NCBI GenBank assembly: GCA_034440615.1
Contig: JAOTOM010004056.1
Span: 25,001-89,000, forward strand
Origin: Ashinkailepas kermadecensis
Lineage: Eukaryota; Arthropoda; Thecostraca; Neolepadidae
Reading direction: 5' to 3'
DNA: 64,000 nt
This document shows positions 52,211-64,000 of the stretch, piece by piece (the first letter of the stretch is position 1; every line of letters starts with the position of its first letter). The notes under the pieces are model-generated. The model did no database searches, was not told where the DNA came from, and saw nothing but the letters and a program-made list of their open reading frames with translations. Both the position numbers and the translations under genes were made by a program.

Positions 52211-53435
52211 ACATGTACTGAACACTGCTCTTTTAATTATGTGACTTCACCAGTTATTGGACGATTTTCCCCGTTGGTGAGGATGCTTAATAAACATAAA
52301 CATACACATCGTCGAATAAAAAATAAGAATTTCTGAGATCTGAAAATATAGTGGGCTAAATCCGATGAGTTTTTTTTGGGGGGAGGGGGGTCTAGTGCAC
52401 TGGCACTTCGGCCCCCCCCCAATGTTTTTCAAAAATCGACACCCCTGGTGTAGGGTGCTTGTACCCTCCATGGAACTTCCGTCCAATCCTCTGCGGATTG
52501 GTGGGTACGCCGAAGTCTGTACTCTCCCATTCAGTTGCGTAAACCACTCCACCGGAAAATATAAGCCACATATCTAGAGAGCAAGGAGGGTGGGGGCGAA
52601 AGCAGAACCGCCCATTCTTATCTTTAAGGGTGAAACTGCCCCCTCAATGCTTGCTTCCCCCACCCGCAATCATTTCAGCTTCTAACATGGGAGCCTATGG
52701 AATGTGACCCCCTATTAATTTTGGTCTACCTATTGCCTTCTTGTACTTTGCCCCCTCTGATCCTTTTAAGAAATCAACATCGGTGGGCCGACCCTGTCGT
52801 AGAAATGGGCTCCCTCTCACAGATGCATTCACTTCGCATAACGACAACTTCGGAACGTAGCGTAATAAATCAATAAGGAAAGAATGGTAAGGTTCCTTGA
52901 TCAATTCTGTGTTATGAAAGGCAGATGCAATCCTCCTGGGGTGGCTGAATAAATTGGGAAAAATTCCAATACGAAATGCGTACCCCGAGCTCCCATAGGC
53001 GCACGGCCTAAAACTGACCGCGTTTCCGTGTTTTTACTTACCCTCCGCCAGGTGGCAGGTCGGTGCCGCTGATACGCGCAGATCAAAGGCGCCGACGCGG
53101 AGTTTCCAATCCAGGCGTACATCATCCATGTCTGCGCCACTGAGGAGGCTTTTCTGCATTCCACGTGTCTTTTTGCACGCTTTTTCCCGCGTGCTTTTTT
53201 TTCAATTGTTCAGCTTGACATTTTCTTATCACTCCTGACGATGGCCCCTGACCGAAACGTTGAGCAATAAAGTATAATCCTTAACGTCACTTTTGATGTC
53301 AACTCAGCACCTCCTGGTATATTGAAGGTCGTATATTTTCTTTACACGCAATGTCTATAACCCAGGAGCATCTAAGAGCCATTCTTCGCTGTATTGAACT
53401 CGGTGGAGGTTAGCTGAGGCTAGTTGAGACCTTAG
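52211..53435. other. Unassigned region with repeat fragments
   Basis: Reversed head of the GGGGCGTCGATTT element at 52380-52450, and a CCCCCTCAATGCTTGCTTCCC block at 52590-52790 related to 63330-63490. No gene. Confidence 0.5.
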
Positions 53436-53600
53436 CCCTGTTCGGCAAGCATGTATACGGTGTAGTCGGAGTAAACGGAACTATGACGTCACACCGAACA
53501 CAATTTTGCGCTTGCAGTCGACAAATGTGAGAGAGATGAGACGTTTGTGGTGCAATTGCGGGCGCGGTGCTTAATCCGCAGATAAAGTCGTGTTGGGTCG
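53436..53600 (+). mobile_element. Interspersed element sharing a TGTTCGGCAAGCATGTATAC end
   Basis: TGTTCGGCAAGCATGTATAC then GGTGTAGTCGGAGTAA at 53450-53485 is found reversed at 62645-62690 with one or two changes. The following block ACAAATGTGAGAGAG...TTTGTGGTGCAATTGCG is shared with 47898-47945. Probably one MITE-like family; the other end is unclear. Confidence 0.5.
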
Positions 53601-54089
53601 GCCAAGCTTGTTTTTTTGGTAGAATTTGTAACTTTATGGTTGTGAGGCATAACTCCAGCTTAATCAGTATCTAGAACCTGGGACTATGACTGATGCTGAT
53701 GAAAGTCAGCTGCTTCCTGCCTTTGTTCAGGTTTTGGATGATGCGTTTGGAAACATTGACGATGAGTGAAGCTGGGTGGATGATGGATGGTTACGCAGTT
53801 AATATATACGTGCAGTTTTCGACATGGGCGTCCGAGGAAGTAAAATAAGGGGAGGAATCTAGGAACGGCAACACCTGTCGTTTTGAATTCAGGCATCTAA
53901 CATTTAGTCATGGAAATTAGGTAAATTTGCACTTTCAGGTAATGTAGAATTCATGAATTTCTTAGTTACAATGCAATGTTTATGAATGTGGTTAACATGT
54001 GACCACTAATTTCCTCTGCAAATACATACTTTTCAGTTGGCAGGAAAAATAATGCCAAAAAGACAAGTTTGACCTGAGTTGCACCTGTG

Positions 54090-54440
54090 TGCAGTGGAAA
54101 GCCAATAGACTCATCAGTGGACTAGGTAACTTATAATATGTGGGAAGACTCATGGCATTAGATATGTACTCACTCAAGCATAGGAGATTAAGGGGTGATA
54201 TGACTGAAATGTATAAATTATTAAAGAGTTAGATCAGGTCAATATGAATGATGCCCCTCCATTTAGACTATAGGGGTCATCAATTCAGGTTAGACAAATC
54301 AAGGTGTAGGACAGTTAAGTGACAACAGGTCTTCGGTCAAAGGGTTGTTGATCAATTGAATAGGCTGCCTGCTGATGTTGCAAGCCATCCCTCATTGAAT
54401 GTGTTTAAAAATAGGGTGGACAATTTTTTTTGGTGTTCTA
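54090..54440 (+). pseudogene. CR1-like LINE RT C-terminal remnant
   Basis: Pieces YSLKHRRLRGDMTEMYKLLK (near 54165), RLDKSRCR (near 54290), QRVVDQLNRLPADV (near 54345) and NVFKNRVDNFF (near 54400) follow the order of the conserved CR1/L2 RT tail. Stops and frame changes are present. Confidence 0.75.
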
Positions 54441-55400
54441 ATTAGTGTTGGATGAGGTGAGATTTTTGGCAAGTAGGTGTGCATGGTACAGACCCCTTTA
54501 AGAAGGCATGGGTGGAGTTTGAAAATTATTGGTAGGGCACCTGATCCACATTTGTACTATACAGGATCAAGTTAATAGGGCTTAATAGGCAAGGAAACGT
54601 TGGATGGCTGTGTGGGACATTGGTGGATAGGTAAGCATAGATGGATGTGTAGGATGTTGGTGGATGGTTTCTTTGGAATTTGTGATGTGATGTTGGCTAG
54701 GGTGATGAGTGTCTTTTTGTCCAGGCTCATGGTATCTTCCCATTACAGACTTAACCTGACAGGCCCTTGTGGCTCTTATTAAGTCTAAACATTTTATGAC
54801 TATGACTTGCAGTTTGGCAGGGGCTTGACTAGGGGCTTGCAGTTTGGCTATGTAGCAAAACATGATGAAAAGAGAAAAAATGTTATAACCTAGCCTAGAA
54901 GTTGGAACCTGTTAGAGGTTGTAAAATGCTAGAAGAAAATTCTTGTTACAAATGGAAAATCTTCCCACCACTTTTGTCCAACAATTATAATTAAAAAGCC
55001 TGACCAAACCTAGCCTAATTCAATTTGAAAGACACTGAATTATTTGTATTGTGAAAATTTTCACAGAAACTGTGAAAATCTTCCAAGCTTAAAAGAAATG
55101 CCTAGCCTAACCTAGCAAAGCCTAACCACATTGTTTGCTTCATGGTGGTAAGATGTGTAAAACTTGTCTTGTGGATACTGTAAGAAGACTTACATTTTTA
55201 ACACGGAGTTTCATGCGGTTGTCATGCGGCCCGACTACACGAGAAATCCAGCCGCCGCGACCGGAAACCCGTGGCAGGTGCGGATAAATTTGTGAAAAGC
55301 CAGCGCAAACACGAAGCCTACTCGTCGCCGATACGCCCACACTGTCAATAGCGGCCACTTGGAGCTGCCGCGAATGCAAGTAGTGACTTCCGCCCAGCCA
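54441..55400. other. Unassigned region
   Basis: A GGATGGATGTG-like short repeat near 54600-54665, CCTAACC scraps near 55090-55130, and a GC-rich minus-strand open frame (55140-55379) of unknown identity. Confidence 0.45.
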
Positions 55401-55429
55401 CGGGTATCAGCCTGACCCAGTAACCTGGA

Positions 55430-55770
55430 AACAGCTACCGCTCAGGAACTGCCAACTGCCAACCGCCAATCAGCGGCCGGCAGTCGGCAGTCACCAGTCA
55501 CCAATCACCAGTCACCAGCGTCACCAGCCGGCACCATCAGCCACCAGCCAGGCCACGGGGCACAAAGAGCCTGACGTGCGTTGTCTGATAACAGGCGCAT
55601 TTATAAGCGCCACCCCGGGAGAGTCGAGAGACATCACCCAAGGCAGTCGTCGGAGGCGGACACCACCCGAGGCAGCCGCCGGAGGCGGGCCACCCCGGAG
55701 GAGTGGACACATCACCCAAGGCAGTCGTCGGGGACACACCACCCGAGGCTGCGACGGAGGAGGAAGATTG
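55430..55770 (+). repeat. Short GC-rich tandem repeats
   Basis: CAGTCACCAGTCACCAATCA type units (55440-55530) and a 30-50-nt unit CATCACCCAAGGCAGTCGTC / ACCACCCGAGGC (55630-55760). Confidence 0.75.
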
Positions 55771-56517
55771 GACGGAATCGCCGAGAAGCTCGCACATCCA
55801 GCAGAATCGTCCGGGAGTCGCTCGCGAGCTGAGTGGAGTGATTGTGAAACGGTGAACTGCGCACGCTTTCGTCGACACGGCAACTACTGAAAGACTCTGC
55901 GGAAAGCGAGTGAATACCACGACATGTGAGTGAACTGGAGCAAGGAGTGGCAATGTCCCCGTGAACTGTCATGAAACCCATGTGACCCGTCCGCCACCGG
56001 CCCTTATAATGCATATGTGATGGCCCCAGCCAGCGGTGGGATGTGGGTAACCGTCTGCCCCGGGAAGGGTAAAATGGAGGAGCGAATTGTGGCAAATAAG
56101 GTTCTTTTGGAGCATAGTTTTCAGGGTTGGTGGAGGATACCTGAATGTTATATCGTTTAAACATGCATGGTGTTTAAGGTTGGTGTGGATGATACGCGAA
56201 TGTTTTGTTTATATCCATGAATGCTTATACTCTGAATGGAAGGAAAAGAATACATAGCCACGCACACACATTACCGATAAGAATTTAAGTGACGGAGGAG
56301 CCGGTTTAAGTGACTGAGGAGCCATGTGGTTCCGGGAAGACGTCAATGAAGAGTGCAGGCCTTCTGGCTCACTGCAGTCAAATAAACCCCCTTCTTTCCA
56401 TGGGAGAATGAAAGTAACGTAGATCCGCTGGGACCCCACGTTACTCAGCGGATAAAATGCGCATACAGACAAGGTGGGAATACCTCTTTCCCCACTGTCC
56501 CTCTGCCCTTCTGTTCT

Positions 56518-56662
56518 CAGTCTTTCTCTCTTTCTCTCTCTCTTGTTCTCTCTCTCTTTCTCTTTTTCTATCTCTCTCTCTCTCTCTTTCTCTTTCTCTC
56601 TCTCTCTCCCTCTCTCTCTCTCTCTCTCCCTCTCTCTCTCCCCCCCCCCTCTCTCCCTCGCA
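56518..56662 (+). repeat. (TC)n / CTTT-rich microsatellite
   Basis: CTCTCTTT mixtures ending in a C-run. The flank CACCTGTTTCCCAGCACACA resembles that after the second TC tract (57543). Confidence 0.9.
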
Positions 56663-57365
56663 CTCCAATCACACGTCAACACCTGTTTCCCAGCACACAG
56701 GCAGCCGAGCGGTCGGTGCCACTAAGCCAAGGGTTCATTAACCCTTGTGGAGGAAACAGACCATTACCGTTAACCCAAATAGTCAGTAGTGAACGGGAGT
56801 ATCGCATGACATGGACATTTGTTTATCAGAGATCTGCCATTCCAGTGCGTTTGAGCGTACAAGAGTAACCGCACAAGATTCATTCATGGCATTTATCAAG
56901 AATGAAATAGCAACCAGGCGTTAAATGACGTGCAGCCCTTCCATACTCACTCAGCTTTGAGTCACGAACATTCATCCTCCCATGCTCACTAAACTTCCGG
57001 GCACTTCCGACGTAGAGACCAGCGCAACGTGACAGTGCAGGCAATTATTCACAAAAGGGTAAGCTTTAAACGGGCCTGGAAAAAAACGAATTACAGGGGT
57101 CAGGTTATCATTCTTCCTTCACGCAGAAAAGGATCACGGGTTCCATTACAGGCGGCGACCCGCTTGGTCTCATGGGAGCGAAGAATAAACACGGGTCCAG
57201 GGCAGCTAAATGATTGGGGGAGGGGGCACACTACACGAATTGAGCCGACTTTTCCTGGGTCAGGAAACAGGGAAAAGGGGCTTTCGTCCAGAAACATATC
57301 AGGCAGTACTCGAGCGTCACTATGGAGGAGGAAGAGGACTGGGTCGTCCCAGCATATAATAATTA

Positions 57366-57520
<155 letters not shown>

Positions 57521-60300
57521 CTCGCCACTCACCCGCCTAACACCTGCTTCCCAAATCAACATGTCGCCCGGCCGAAGGCGTCGAGTCGAGGGTTCTTGGC
57601 CTTGGAAGTGCTGCGGCAAATACTTTCCGGACACTGGGTCACTAAACCATCACACCCCGCGTCTACGAGACTTCCACCTGCTTTAAAATGGTGCGGGTAA
57701 TAGTACCGAACAACTGAACCCAGGAAGCGGATTACATATGGGACCGGGGATAACATCTATAATGGAATGAAATGGACTTGAGACTCAAGTTAATTATAGA
57801 GGACCCCGTGGTCCGTGGTGTGCGTTTTCTGTCACGCCGAGATATGCTGGAGACCAGACTCGTACAAGTAAATTGTTGCAGGGGGAAATGTCACAAAGCA
57901 GTCACGATGGGAAATAACGTTACCGTGAAATCGCTGGAAACTCGCCCTCAGGCTTTGTACTTATCAGCGCATGTATTACCCTTAAATGCCGCGGGCCTGG
58001 TAAACACTCGGAGGTCCAAAAATACTTAAGTCGATGTAGTTGAGGAACGAACCATTAACCACTGACCATGTGGTCTGTGACGGAAAAACGTGAGACAGAT
58101 TACGCAATAAGCGAGGAGACGGCCTGCAAGCCGCCCTTCCACGGGCGATAACTTCCATGGGCCCAAACGTGAGCCTCCACCCTCTTCTCTTCGGAGGAGA
58201 CGGAGGAGGGCTGATAGAAGACGGGAAAATGACGAAACACTGTTGGTTGAACCCCTGGGAAAGCGTGCCGGAAAGACTGGATATTCACAGGGCAGCTGGT
58301 TCACTTGAGAATTTCTAGGCCGCAAAACCCTCCGGCCTGGTGATCCCAGAGCGCGGAAGGGCATCCCGAGGGTGGTCAGATCCGACGGGATCCATGGTTA
58401 AGCTCGCAGACAGCGGCAACCAATTTTGGGTCGGGATGAATCTGTGCGCACAGTTAGGTAAAAGCCAAAAACGGCTAGGTCGGTATTCCTTTCCCGTCTC
58501 AGCTATTCCAGCAGGCCTGGGCCTCTCGATTACGGCACAGACAGGGGAGATGAAGTTTGGCGTTCCGTAAGCCCCCCAAGGATAGGACAGGCAGGGGATT
58601 TGAGGGTCTCCCGACTATGACCCCGGGCAGGATAGGTTAGAAAGACGATAGGGGGACATCCCGACCGATTTGTGGCCCAGGACCACCTGTGGGGGTGCCC
58701 GCCGATTGCAAGTTAGAGCAATGCAAGGCCTGGCAAGGCATTGGACTCATTTAAAGCGTAGGTATGTCGGCCATTAATACTCAAACCCAGCATAAGACCA
58801 TCAGAAACTAACGGAATATCGCAGCCCAGTGTCATCGAGCCTTGAAGGCAGTAAAGTAAATAGTATCATTCCCAACCAACAGTGTCGCGTCAGCCGGTCA
58901 CAGTTGTGGGCCTAAGTACGGGTAATTCACATTTAACCTTGGGCTAGAAAGCCCTAAGCAACGGTCTGAGGAAGTAAGACTCGCTGAATGCGCATGCACC
59001 ACTGGAAGGGAAATTATCGGGCCAACACTTTTAATAGAGAGCAAATGTTCGGAATGGAAGATGGAAATGAATGGATTACGTGGGAGCATGCATGACGTAG
59101 TTATGGGTAGTTAAGGACCAGTGTGAGCTGTTGGAACTCTGCGTACGCATCTAGCTGTCAGAAACCATCGTTGCCAAAATTTGACCCAGAATAATTACCT
59201 AGGCCCTCAATTTTCCGGTCCGGTGCGAGCATGCAGGTGGATGACATGGAGGGAAACAAGCGGGGACGTTAACACTTAAGAGGGCCCCGAAGCTGGACGA
59301 GGGCCGGCGACGGACGCATTTCCAACTCCAAATGTCCGTCCATTACTCTTATGACCCCCCCCCTCCCCTCCTAGGTCTCTCCAATCATGCGGTTCCTCTA
59401 TCCCTGGCGCCACGACCAAGTCAGGTTCACTCACGGATGGAAGTGGTGAAGAGAGGAGATTTGACCTCGCTAAATATAAATTCGTGTTAGGATAACGAGT
59501 CACGGGGCGCCGACAAGATGACAATACGACGAAGACAAGATGGTATGGCACGCTCAGACTGCACCTACTACAGCGAGGACTCGTGGGTCACCGCTCGCTG
59601 TGGGCCGTCCCGGTTGGGGGCCGGCGGCACGCCGGAAGCGGGATCGGCGCGGGCCGGGGTAGCCGCCCGGCGCCCGTGAGCGTAGTAAAACATGGCCGCC
59701 AGCCGGCGGCCGTGCGGAAACTACCTACTCAAGGTCGCTCCGAAGTCAAGGGCGCACCGCAGTAGACCAAGACGAAACATAACAACAGTGCCACCATTCG
59801 AGACGACCACTCAGTGCCACCATTCAGACCGACAACAACAGACAGACACCAAGACAGAAACCATCCGTACCCACTACCCTATATCCCATCCCACTCAATA
59901 CCACTCCCCCCCCCAAACCACCACCCCTACCTACCCCCAAAAAAATCCTACCCCTCCCCCATCCATTCCCCCACACTGACCCCGCCCCCGACCTCGCCGC
60001 CCTACAATACCTTAAGGTGCAATAGTACCGGCAATGACTGGAAAGGATCTACTCAGAATCTGGGGGTGTCACTTTGTATGCACTGGGTCCCTATAATTAA
60101 TTGCCCCCTTTCCAATAAGACCAAATATCTAGCTTTGCCATTTAGCTTTGAACTATGGAGGTGGCATTCCAGAATGCTTGAGTGCACCCTCTGCTCAGCA
60201 AGTTTTTTTTTCCAGCTGAATTCAGACCATCTCTATTGAAATCAGTGACAATATTTTCCCTGTGAAGTGTCACCCTATAACACCCTTACACTTCACCACA
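57521..60300. other. Unassigned region, possible CpG-rich first exon near 59690
   Basis: No gene recognised. The GC-rich stretch 59580-59760 contains AAACATGGCCGCC, a good start-codon context, opening MAASRRPCGNYLLK and running to 59979. It could be a first exon on the plus strand, but nothing else supports it. Confidence 0.3.
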
Positions 60301-60339
60301 ATAGGTGTGTTGTGATGATTGCCTGCATTGTCTGGCTGC

Positions 60340-61430
60340 TGGGATGCCTCATCATTGTCACAAAAGGAGTCCACAGGTTCTGATGCATCTGCTGATTGAT
60401 GTGATTTTAAGCAGTGAATATCTTGCTGGTATTTAGTTCCTGAAGAAACAGTAGATGCCGATGCTAGGCAAGCTTCAAGTCAATTCCATGCCTTTGTCTT
60501 ATTTTTATCCCCAGGATTGTGGCACCAGATGTACCTTTTCCTCCAGGAGTTCGTGTACCTTCTTTTGTACTACCTGGTGCACATGATGCACCTCCAGCTG
60601 TATGCTAGATGAGAGCCTTGCTCTTCTGGCTTCACAAAGGACAATAGCATTTTACAGGTGCCATATTTCCAGAAATGAAATCCTGAGCTGATGGTACCAT
60701 TTCCCAGTGACCAATTTTCATGCCAGATCTACATCATCAGTGTCAAAAGCTGACATAAATGCATAGAAGCCCATACACCAATTTGCAATAAAAAATATTT
60801 GTATGATGCTTTCTGATGATTTGAATTAATTTAATTTTCATTTTATTGGTAAATGACAAATTTTCAAGATATAAGCAGTTGAAATTAAAGTACTTATATC
60901 TCAATAAGTAGTCAGTTCACCAACAAAATGTCAAATTCACTCAAGTACCATAAAAAAACACCACAAAAACATGTTTAACCATGAAGATACATGCTATTCC
61001 CTTTTCACCACCAAAAGATGGGAAAGGTGTGGGATTGAACACAGATCTTTGGTGGGGATATATACAATGAAGAAAAATGCAAACTTGCGAGTAAAAACCT
61101 AACCTTCCAATGTTCAATCACCAAAAACTTCCTAATGTTGGTTTGACTGTAGGCTATAACCTACTGATGTTGGGTACTCTAAAATGCACTGATGTTAGGT
61201 CACCTAAAGCCCATTGATGTTGCATTGCCTAAAACCTACTGATGCTGGATTGTGTAATATCACTGTCACAAAAGGATTCTGCATCACCCATTGTGCCAAT
61301 GCAATGGTGTGACATGAAATAGGGAATATCTTGCCTACATGTGATTTACTAAAGAAATGGTAGATGAATAAGCTGCTAGGTAATCTTCAGCACATCCAGT
61401 CCATATGCTTTTCTCCAATTTGTGATCATG
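60340..61430 (+). repeat. Two copies of an interspersed block also found near 47990
   Basis: A block with CTGATTGATGTGATTTTAAG, AGTGAATATCTTGCTGGTAT, GAAACAGTAGAT and GGCAAGCTT lies at 60395-60490; diverged copies are at 61270-61440 and 47995-48160, all on the plus strand. The stretch 61130-61250 has CCTACTGATGTTGG-like 30-nt repeats. It may be the 5' part of the CR1-like LINE that follows. Confidence 0.6.
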
Positions 61431-62160
61431 GGCTTCTACAGGGCTTCTTTAATTTTAAGAAGTGCAAAATCATGCATGTAGGTAGGCAGCATATGAAGGC
61501 TCCATACTTGATGGGTGGCCAAGTACTATCTGTGACTCAGCAGGAGGACATAAGTGTTATTTTGAACACAAAATTGTGGGCATCAGAACAGACCAAAGAA
61601 GCCAGGAAGAAGGTACTAAGAATACTTGGGGAAATAAATAGGAATGTATCATACAAAAGTGAGGAAGTCATCAGGAAGCTTTACTGTGCATATGTCAGGC
61701 CACATTTGGAATACTGTGTCCAAGCTTGGTCCCCTAGTTATGAAAAAGATTGTTGGCTTTTGGAGAGAGTACAAAAGAGTGCAACACAAATGGTTAATGG
61801 TATAGGGAACCTGGCATATGAGGAAAGATTGAAAAAAATTGAATATGCTTTCACTGAGATATAGAAGGCTGCGAGGAGATCTCAAGGTCTTTAAAATGTG
61901 TTCGTCAGGAACAGGGATATCTCAGGGAAATGTTTGAATTTAACAAATGATGCAATTAGAGGTCATCAATTCAAAATTAAAGTGAATCACAGCAGGACAA
62001 GGTTAAGACAGTATTTCTTCACCAACAGGGTAGTAGAACACTGGAACCAGCTGCCAGAGACCATTGTCAGTAGCAGCACACTGAACATCTTTAAAAACAG
62101 CATAGACAATCATTATCAGAATAAAGGGCTTGTTTTTCTGTATTCCAGGGACGGTTGATC
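61430..62160 (+). pseudogene. CR1-like LINE, RT C-terminal half
   Basis: The frame 61364-61864 reads FNFKKCKIMHVG, LNTKLWASEQTKEA, KLYCAYVRPHLEYCVQAWSP, LLERVQKSATQMV. These are classic post-catalytic motifs of CR1/L2/Rex1-type RT. After a frame change, QYFFTNRVVEHWNQLPETIV (near 62010) and NIFKNSIDNHY close the protein at 62158. The catalytic YADD block is absent, so the copy is 5'-truncated and inactive. It is the best kept CR1-like copy here. Confidence 0.88.
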
Positions 62161-64000
62161 AACGGATTTGGTGGGCAACTGGTTCAGTGTCCAGAGTGCA
62201 ACCAAGAAGGGCCTTTGTGGCTCATAGTTGCACTGATCTTTTATGTCTTTGTCTTTACAGAAATACCAAAGGCCAATGTAAATGGCAAGTAACCTTGAGT
62301 TAAAGCCATTTGATTTCTGCACAGCTCTTTGGAAGAACAAGGCTGTAATGACCAAAAAGGACGAAACAATCTGGTTGATTCATTATTTGGGCTTAAGGGT
62401 GCATACTTTAACCGGCGACCACTTAATGCGTGAAATCCTCCTGGAAGTATGTATCTACCTATACCCCGGCCGTAACCAGCCCTACTCCAGCCTTGTCTCA
62501 ACTGCGTCAGCCACGCACAAGTTAACTTGCAGTCGGAGATTACGCGATTTTCCGACTACACCGCCTGCACCGACTACAAATGTGTGACGTCATAGCAAAA
62601 GTACCTGAGGCGAAACTCTGACGCGTTTGATTGGCTCCTTGTTTTCCGCTTACTCCGACTGCACCGTATACATGCTTGCCGAACATGGCTCTTGCCCAAC
62701 ACATCCTCGAAAAAGTTTAGTATGTATATTTACTAAGAGGGCAAGTGTGTTTAGTATGAATATTTATTAAACTTCCGAAAGTTTAGTAGGTATTGTTTCT
62801 AAAGTTGCCTATGGAGATATGCACAATGTCGCATATACTTGATGACGTCATGGCCGAAAAATTTGTTTCGGAGGATCCTGGTTCTGGTTAAGTTAGATTA
62901 TATTATGTTACAATACATTTTATATATTATGCTACGTTATCTTAGTCTAGGTTAGGTTAGGTTAGATTATTTTATTTATTCTATGACGTCATCAATTGTA
63001 TCGACCGCCGTTGAATTAAAGTAATCATTTGCAGTTAAAATTAGTGATCGCATCGTCTTCATCACGTCAGAAATCATACTATTACACAAAAATGCCACAA
63101 AATCAAATTTTACCTTGATCATCGTAATATTTACCACAATACCATCTGAACCACAGGCGTGAATTCCAAAATGGCACGCAAGTTTGAAGCCCATATGGCA
63201 CAACAGGAGCGTAGAGAGATTCCGTCACGTTAGAACAGCAACCTTTACGGCCTACGTGAGATAATTTGCACGATTTGAGCATCTGTGGGTTTTATTTGAT
63301 CGAACCAGGTGTGTTGTTTTATATACCTTAAAGGGAGCGCGTGCCCCTCAACGTTGGCTTTGCTCCCAAATAATTTAAACTTTTAACATGTGACCTTACA
63401 ATCAATTTGTGCTCCCAATCAATTTGGGCTTGCTCATTGTCTTCATGCATTGTGTCCCCATCCCCAATAATTGTTAGTAATCAACACCCATGGATCCAAC
63501 ATCTGTAGGCCTCACGTGGTCCAGCATTTGCAAGCTTCATGCGATTTTAGCATATGAAGCTTTATCCGCAAGGCTTGACACGGTCCAACATCCGTAGGTT
63601 TTGCGCAATTAGGATCAAACGTCTGTAGGTGTTACGGGATCCAATGTCCGCAGATTGGGTTAGGCTATGTAAATTTAGGTTATGCTAGGAAGGTTACGAG
63701 GAAGCTGACATGTTCAGTTGTCTTGGTGTGTTCAATTACTAAGAAGTATATTAAAAAATTTCATCACTTTGTGCATAGGTAAAACTTCTTCATATGGTAT
63801 CCCAAAATCCTAAGAATACGCGGCAGAATTCCCGCCTTTGCTACATTAGTATTTTAATAGTCGTGCCCGGTATATACCGCCTTGGTCGTGCCACATTTCA
63901 CCTCTCACTTCTCGTGGTGGTACCGTGCTAACCGCGTTTCCAAGGTGGGTCGGTAGGCAGGTAGCTACCAAGGTACCTATTTGTGGATGTAGCGGTACTG
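62161..64000. other. Right-edge region without genes
   Basis: A weak GGTTGATTCATTATTTGGG repeat (62375-62430), reversed MITE-like end (62645-62690), three TTAGG units (62949-62966), three TGACGTCA octamers, a CCCCTCAACGTTGGCTTTGC element (63335-63490) and diverged CATCTGTAGG-like 30-nt repeats (63500-63650). No gene. Confidence 0.55.

Overview
This is nuclear DNA of an animal, most likely an arthropod. The genes are split by introns with GT-AG borders. Exons are GC-rich, while the intergenic DNA is AT-rich and crowded with repeats. There are non-LTR retrotransposons of the I/Jockey and CR1 kinds, tRNA-derived SINEs, and scattered short runs of the arthropod telomere repeat TTAGG. A crustacean (barnacle-like) or chelicerate source is a guess; the sequence does not settle it. 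Almost all long open frames here are read-through of minisatellites, not genes.

Three host genes can be assembled by hand. (1) Positions 1-3452, plus strand: the last three exons of MED15, the Mediator tail subunit, entered part-way from the left edge. (2) Positions 8876-24857, plus strand: a complete UDP-glycosyltransferase (UGT) gene of nine exons. Its reading phases join without a break into a 539-residue protein with signal peptide, catalytic His, donor-sugar signature, and a C-terminal membrane anchor with basic tail. (3) Positions 28509-31451, minus strand: the last two exons of a class I alpha-1,2-mannosidase (GH47, Golgi MAN1A-like). Its upstream exons were not found and may lie beyond the right edge. 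The UGT and the mannosidase both act in the secretory pathway, but nothing shows that they work together.

Between and inside the genes: a decayed I/Jockey-like LINE (4600-6300); many minisatellites in introns (26, 30, 34, 42-44, 49, 50, 60, 62 and 79-nt units); three SINE copies with visible target-site duplications (about 30.8, 32.6 and 52.1 kb); a 34-nt satellite of about 25 copies (34.4-35.2 kb); and two copies of one I-clade-like LINE (35.24-38.04 and about 38.27-44.32 kb). The first LINE copy has a 5' inversion of the kind made by twin priming. From 44.7 kb to the right edge there is no gene I can support. It holds AT-rich interspersed repeats, CR1-like LINE ends (46.5, 54.1-54.4, 61.4-62.2 kb), a degenerate GC-rich satellite (50.05-50.6 kb) and TC microsatellites.

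The most striking pattern is that several minisatellites sit exactly on splice junctions and copy them. A MED15 5' splice site is present three times in 62-nt units. The UGT exon-7 3' splice site is present four times in 34-nt units. UGT exon 2 is flanked on both sides by arrays carrying AG|GT in most or all units. The mannosidase exon has a duplicated 5' splice site (21 nt, in frame) and arrays on both sides. This looks like recurrent tandem duplication seeded at splice sites, a proposed route to new or shifting introns.
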